Origin: Planctomycetota bacterium
GTDB taxonomy: Bacteria > Planctomycetota > JAJSAM01 > JAJVHW01
Assembly: GCA_021776825.1 (NCBI GenBank)
Contig: JAJFFG010000044.1
Span: 1 to 64,000 of the forward strand
Direction: 5' to 3'
DNA length: 64,000 nt
Below the pieces are notes generated by a model. It ran no database searches and had not been told where the DNA came from. It was given only the letters and a program-made list of their open reading frames with translations. The translations under genes were made by a program, and so were the position numbers. Position 1 is the stretch's first letter. Every line of letters begins with the position of its first letter. Below are positions 61,408 through 64,000 of this stretch, piece by piece.

Positions 61408-62348
61408 AGGTCCTCATCACCGGAGCAGGCGGACAGGTCGGCCTCGAGCTGATCACGCACCTGCTGGCGCGCGGCGACACCGTCTGCGCGACCGATCTGA
61501 AGGAGCGACCGGCCGCGGCGCCGGCCGACGTCCCGTGGCGCCATCTCGACGTCACCGACCCGGCGGCCGTGCACGCGCTCGTGCAGCAGGAACAGCCGGA
61601 CTCGATCTTCCACCTCGCCGCGATCCTCAGCGCGACCGGCGAGCAGATGCCGAACGTCGCGTACCGCGTGAATCAGACCGGCACGTACAACGTGCTCGAG
61701 GCCTGCCGTCAGGTCGGCGTGCGCCAGCTGATCTTCACGAGCACCATCGCCGCGTTCGGCCCGGGACTTCCGGACCTCGTCCCGAACGATGTGCCCATGC
61801 GGCCGAGCACGATGTACGGCGTCACCAAGGTCGCCGGCGAGCTGCTCGGCGAGTACTACCACCAGAAGTGGGACCTCGACTTCCGCTGCGTCCGCTACCC
61901 CGGCCTGATCAGCGCCGGCGTGCCGGGTGGCGGCACGAGCGACTACGCGCTGCACATGTACACCGACGGCATCAAGCGCGGTCACTACGAGTCGTTCTGC
62001 CACGCCGACACGCGCATCCCGCTGATGTACATGCCGGATGCGATCCGCGCGCTCGTCGACCTCGCGGCCGCGCCGCGGGAACGCCTGAAGCGCTGCGTCT
62101 ACAACATCGCCGCCATGAGTCCGACCGCAGCCGAGATCGCCGAGAGTGTCCGCAGCGCCGTGCCGGACGTCGACCTGACGTTCTGCTCGGATCCCCACCG
62201 CCAGGCGATCCTCGACTCCTGGCCGCGCGCCCTCGACGACGGCGTCGCCCGCGACGAGTGGGGTTGGCACCACGAGTACGACCTGGACGCGATGACGGCG
62301 CACCTGGTGCCCGAGGTCCGGAAGATGATCGAGCACGGGCTGCTGTAG
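61404..62348 (+). CDS. L-threonine 3-dehydrogenase, epimerase-like SDR type
   Basis: 314 residues, ATGA overlap with thrS. An extended short-chain dehydrogenase: GAGGQVG (7-13, NAD site), HLAAILSATGE (70-80), Y138-x3-K142 in MYGVTKVAGELL, and GGGTSDYALHMY, MMYMPDAI-like LMYMPDAIRA and AILDSWPRALDD. These segments match the NAD-dependent UDP-galactose-epimerase-like L-threonine dehydrogenases, which oxidise threonine to 2-amino-3-oxobutyrate. The link to thrS fits threonine as the substrate. A sugar epimerase is the less likely alternative. Confidence 0.85.
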   Translation: MKVLITGAGGQVGLELITHLLARGDTVCATDLKERPAAAPADVPWRHLDVTDPAAVHALVQQEQPDSIFHLAAILSATGEQMPNVAYRVNQTGTYNVLEACRQVGVRQLIFTSTIAAFGPGLPDLVPNDVPMRPSTMYGVTKVAGELLGEYYHQKWDLDFRCVRYPGLISAGVPGGGTSDYALHMYTDGIKRGHYESFCHADTRIPLMYMPDAIRALVDLAAAPRERLKRCVYNIAAMSPTAAEIAESVRSAVPDVDLTFCSDPHRQAILDSWPRALDDGVARDEWGWHHEYDLDAMTAHLVPEVRKMIEHGLL

Positions 62349-62470
62349 GGGCGCGGAAGAAGCTCAGCGCCCGATCGGCACCGCAGCGTCCTCGCGAGCG
62401 AGAGACCGTCGTGCGCGACCGGGAAATGTCCACGCGGCTCGGCGAACTGGTGTCGACGATTCTCTCGTGT

Positions 62471-62489
62471 CCCCCAGGATGAGTGGGGG
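62471..62489 (+). terminator. Possible terminator hairpin after tdh
   Basis: CCCCCA and TGGGGG (exact 6-base arms, loop of 7) lie about 120 bases after the threonine dehydrogenase stop and 90 before the next gene. No T-run follows, so the call is weak. Confidence 0.35.
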
Positions 62490-62579
62490 CTCGTCGTAGG
62501 ACGACGTGCGATCGCGAGCGCGGCGGTTCTCACGAACGGGTCACACCAGACACGCGGTTGACCGTCGAGTGGAGATCAG

Positions 62580-63179
62580 ATGAGACGAGCGCGCCTACGA
62601 TCCGCCGGCCTCGCGGCGAGCGGCGGAGTGCTCGGACTCCTCTGCGCGCTGTGGCTTCCGATGGGTGGTGGAGGCGGTCCGCGTGCTCGCGCCGCGGCTG
62701 ATGAGGCACGTCACGCGACGCCCGCGCAAGCCGCGGAGGCGGAATTGGCGGAGACGCCGCAGGTTCGCCAGCGCGCGGCCGGCGCCGTACCGGAGCAAGT
62801 CGAACGGCCGTCTTCGAGCGAGCAAGTCACAGCTTCGGAGATGACCCCACGCTCCGCCGTGGGCGACGGGCCCGGTGGGCGGCTCTCTCTTCTCGACGCG
62901 GCGCGACGGGTTCGAATTCGGCCGCGGCTGATCAGAGTTCCGTTCGAGGAGGCGATGGTCGAGTTCGCCGCGAGCCTCGACGTTGCGATCGAAGTGGAGT
63001 CCGGTGCCCGGCTACGCCTCGAGGACCCGCGCTATCACGTCGATCTCATCGTGTACTCGCCGATGTCCGGGATCTCGATCCTCGAGGATCTGTGTGGAAT
63101 GCGGGGCCTCGAACTCGTGGATGCCGGCGACCGCTTGCTCGTGCGAGATCGTGAGGCTGAGGAGCCGGAGTGCGAGTAG
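62580..63179 (+). CDS. Exported protein with STN-like domain
   Basis: 199 residues from the ATG at 62580, with GGAG 5 bases upstream. A signal peptide (about 1-40, GGVLGLLCALWLPMGG) and an Ala/Glu-rich linker lead to a C-terminal domain (about 120-190: LIRVPFEEAMVEFAASLDVAIEVES, SPMSGISILEDLCGMRGLELVDAGDRLLVRD). That resembles the secretin/TonB short N-terminal (STN) fold, normally the start of a larger secretin, here at the end of a short protein. It is followed after 82 bases by another exported-protein gene. Confidence 0.7.
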   Translation: MRRARLRSAGLAASGGVLGLLCALWLPMGGGGGPRARAAADEARHATPAQAAEAELAETPQVRQRAAGAVPEQVERPSSSEQVTASEMTPRSAVGDGPGGRLSLLDAARRVRIRPRLIRVPFEEAMVEFAASLDVAIEVESGARLRLEDPRYHVDLIVYSPMSGISILEDLCGMRGLELVDAGDRLLVRDREAEEPECE

Positions 63180-63261
63180 GCGCTCGACGCCTTGCGGGCA
63201 GGTCGGTTCGGAGCCGATCGATCTCGCGGTGCCCGTCGTGATCATGATTGGGAGGGGAACG

Positions 63262-64000
63262 GTGAGTCTCACTGCCGCAGGGAGTCGCGAATCGAACGTA
63301 CTGCTGACGCTGGCGACGCTGACGGTGCTCTCGTCGAGCGCGTTCGCACAGGACAGTGACGAGTGGACCGAGGTCCCCGTCGATCGAGCGATGCGGACCC
63401 TGCTCACGGAGGCACGTCAGCAGCTGCGGGGCACCACGTTCGTCTCCCTCGTCGATGTCATGGAATGGGACGACGGGCGTACGACGCGCTGTCGCTGGTC
63501 GTTCGTCGGGCATCCGGCCAGCGGAACGGCGAAGGTTGAGAAGTTCACGCCTGAGGGCGACCTCTGGCGCGTCGAAGTGCTCCGGGACGGGCTCTGGTAC
63601 AAGGCCGAACGTCGCTCGAAGGGATCTCCGTGGCGCAGCCGCGAGACGAGAGCAATCTCGCGTCAGTTGTCCTCACTCGGCGTGATGTGCGCCACGGTGA
63701 GTCCGGTTCCATCCGAGATCGATGGGTGGACTTGGAGCCTCTCTCAGTACCCCATGCTGAACGCGTTCTCCCGTGGCGACGAGCTTCGCGTACAGCTTGC
63801 TGCGAACGACGGCGTGCGCCGGACGCTGGAGGATCGCAAGAGGATCGACTTCCTCAACGGTGCACTCGGATACGAGGTGCTGTTGCGGCGGATCGACGAC
63901 ACCTACTGCGTCGTTCGCGCCGACATGCTGCAGCGAGCCGACATCCCCGCCGAGGTCGAGGGGGCTCGCGTAGTCCGATGGAAGACCTCGGAGCGACTCG
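63262..64000 (+). CDS. Exported protein, truncated at the right edge
   Basis: An open frame of 246 codons without a stop, starting at GTG 63262 with GGGAGGGG just upstream (GTG 63238 and ATG 63244 are earlier options). A signal peptide (VLLTLATLTVLSSSAFAQ) precedes a mostly beta region: GTTFVSLVDVMEWDDGRTTR, WRVEVLRDGLWYKAERR, GWTWSLSQYPML. The pattern resembles outer-membrane lipoprotein-sorting-like or beta-barrel-associated folds, but no family is certain. It probably forms a pair with the STN-like gene. Confidence 0.7.
   Translation, partial: MSLTAAGSRESNVLLTLATLTVLSSSAFAQDSDEWTEVPVDRAMRTLLTEARQQLRGTTFVSLVDVMEWDDGRTTRCRWSFVGHPASGTAKVEKFTPEGDLWRVEVLRDGLWYKAERRSKGSPWRSRETRAISRQLSSLGVMCATVSPVPSEIDGWTWSLSQYPMLNAFSRGDELRVQLAANDGVRRTLEDRKRIDFLNGALGYEVLLRRIDDTYCVVRADMLQRADIPAEVEGARVVRWKTSERL

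Overview
The window is very GC-rich bacterial DNA, densely packed, with most neighbouring genes overlapping by 1-8 bases (ATGA, GTGA or TGATG junctions). No rRNA, tRNA, CRISPR array or transposase was recognised by eye. The gene mix suggests a Gram-negative, high-GC, environmental bacterium, most like Planctomycetota and less likely Myxococcota: an 11-gene complex I operon without nuoEFG, FHA-DUF4388, DUF2007-zinc-ribbon and DUF3052 proteins, GH3-family ligase, secreted WD40 and carboxypeptidase-regulatory-like proteins. This placement is inference from gene content; no marker phylogeny was possible. At least two genes (12762-13337 and 48966-50000) appear to read an in-frame TGA as selenocysteine.

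Layout. 1-10434 (minus): a tightly coupled operon of eight complete genes plus a truncated ninth. It holds two B12-type radical SAM enzymes, two acetyltransferase-like proteins, a GH3-like acyl ligase, a SnoaL-like exported protein, a Rieske oxygenase and a three-domain fusion (fatty-acid-desaturase-like, PAP2 phosphatase, squalene/phytoene-synthase-like). It looks like an undescribed lipid or isoprenoid biosynthetic operon. 10435-13337: a Schlafen/AlbA_2 regulator and a small gene lying between a 55-bp repeat, one copy of which is the 3' end of a selenocysteine AhpD-like gene. 13389-19957 (minus): a large membrane-anchored protein, then a polysaccharide group (GT4, GT-C membrane transferase, ChbG/HpnK deacetylase). 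19975-25321: two A-type Fe-S carriers, DUF2007, FHA-DUF4388, a membrane-anchored small protein, a secreted WD40 protein and small genes.

25352-37608 (minus): nuoA-B-C-D-H-I-J-K-L-M-N followed by a ferritin-like gene. NuoB, NuoC and the ferritin-like protein carry similar Pro/Ala/Gly-rich tails. 37779-43178 (plus): eboE, crcB, DUF418 and hrpB in one chain. 43625-47801 (minus): an anchored trypsin-like protease and feoAB with a Fur-box-like palindrome. 47953-51406: dus, a thioredoxin-like selenoprotein (minus) and rsgA. 51438-58276 (plus): clostripain-like lipoprotein, a Tim44/zinc-ribbon/TerB protein, DUF3052, two tandem paralogous secreted proteins and a highly charged small exported protein. 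58438-64000: uppP (minus), thrS-tdh (plus), an STN-like exported protein and a truncated exported protein.

Two patterns run through the window. Many first-in-unit genes have a TANNNT hexamer 6-8 nt before the start codon and no Shine-Dalgarno, which predicts leaderless mRNAs, including a symmetric 17-bp divergent promoter at 19958-19974. Short tandem repeats of 10-19 bp, unrelated in sequence, recur at gene ends, in leaders and in protein tails.
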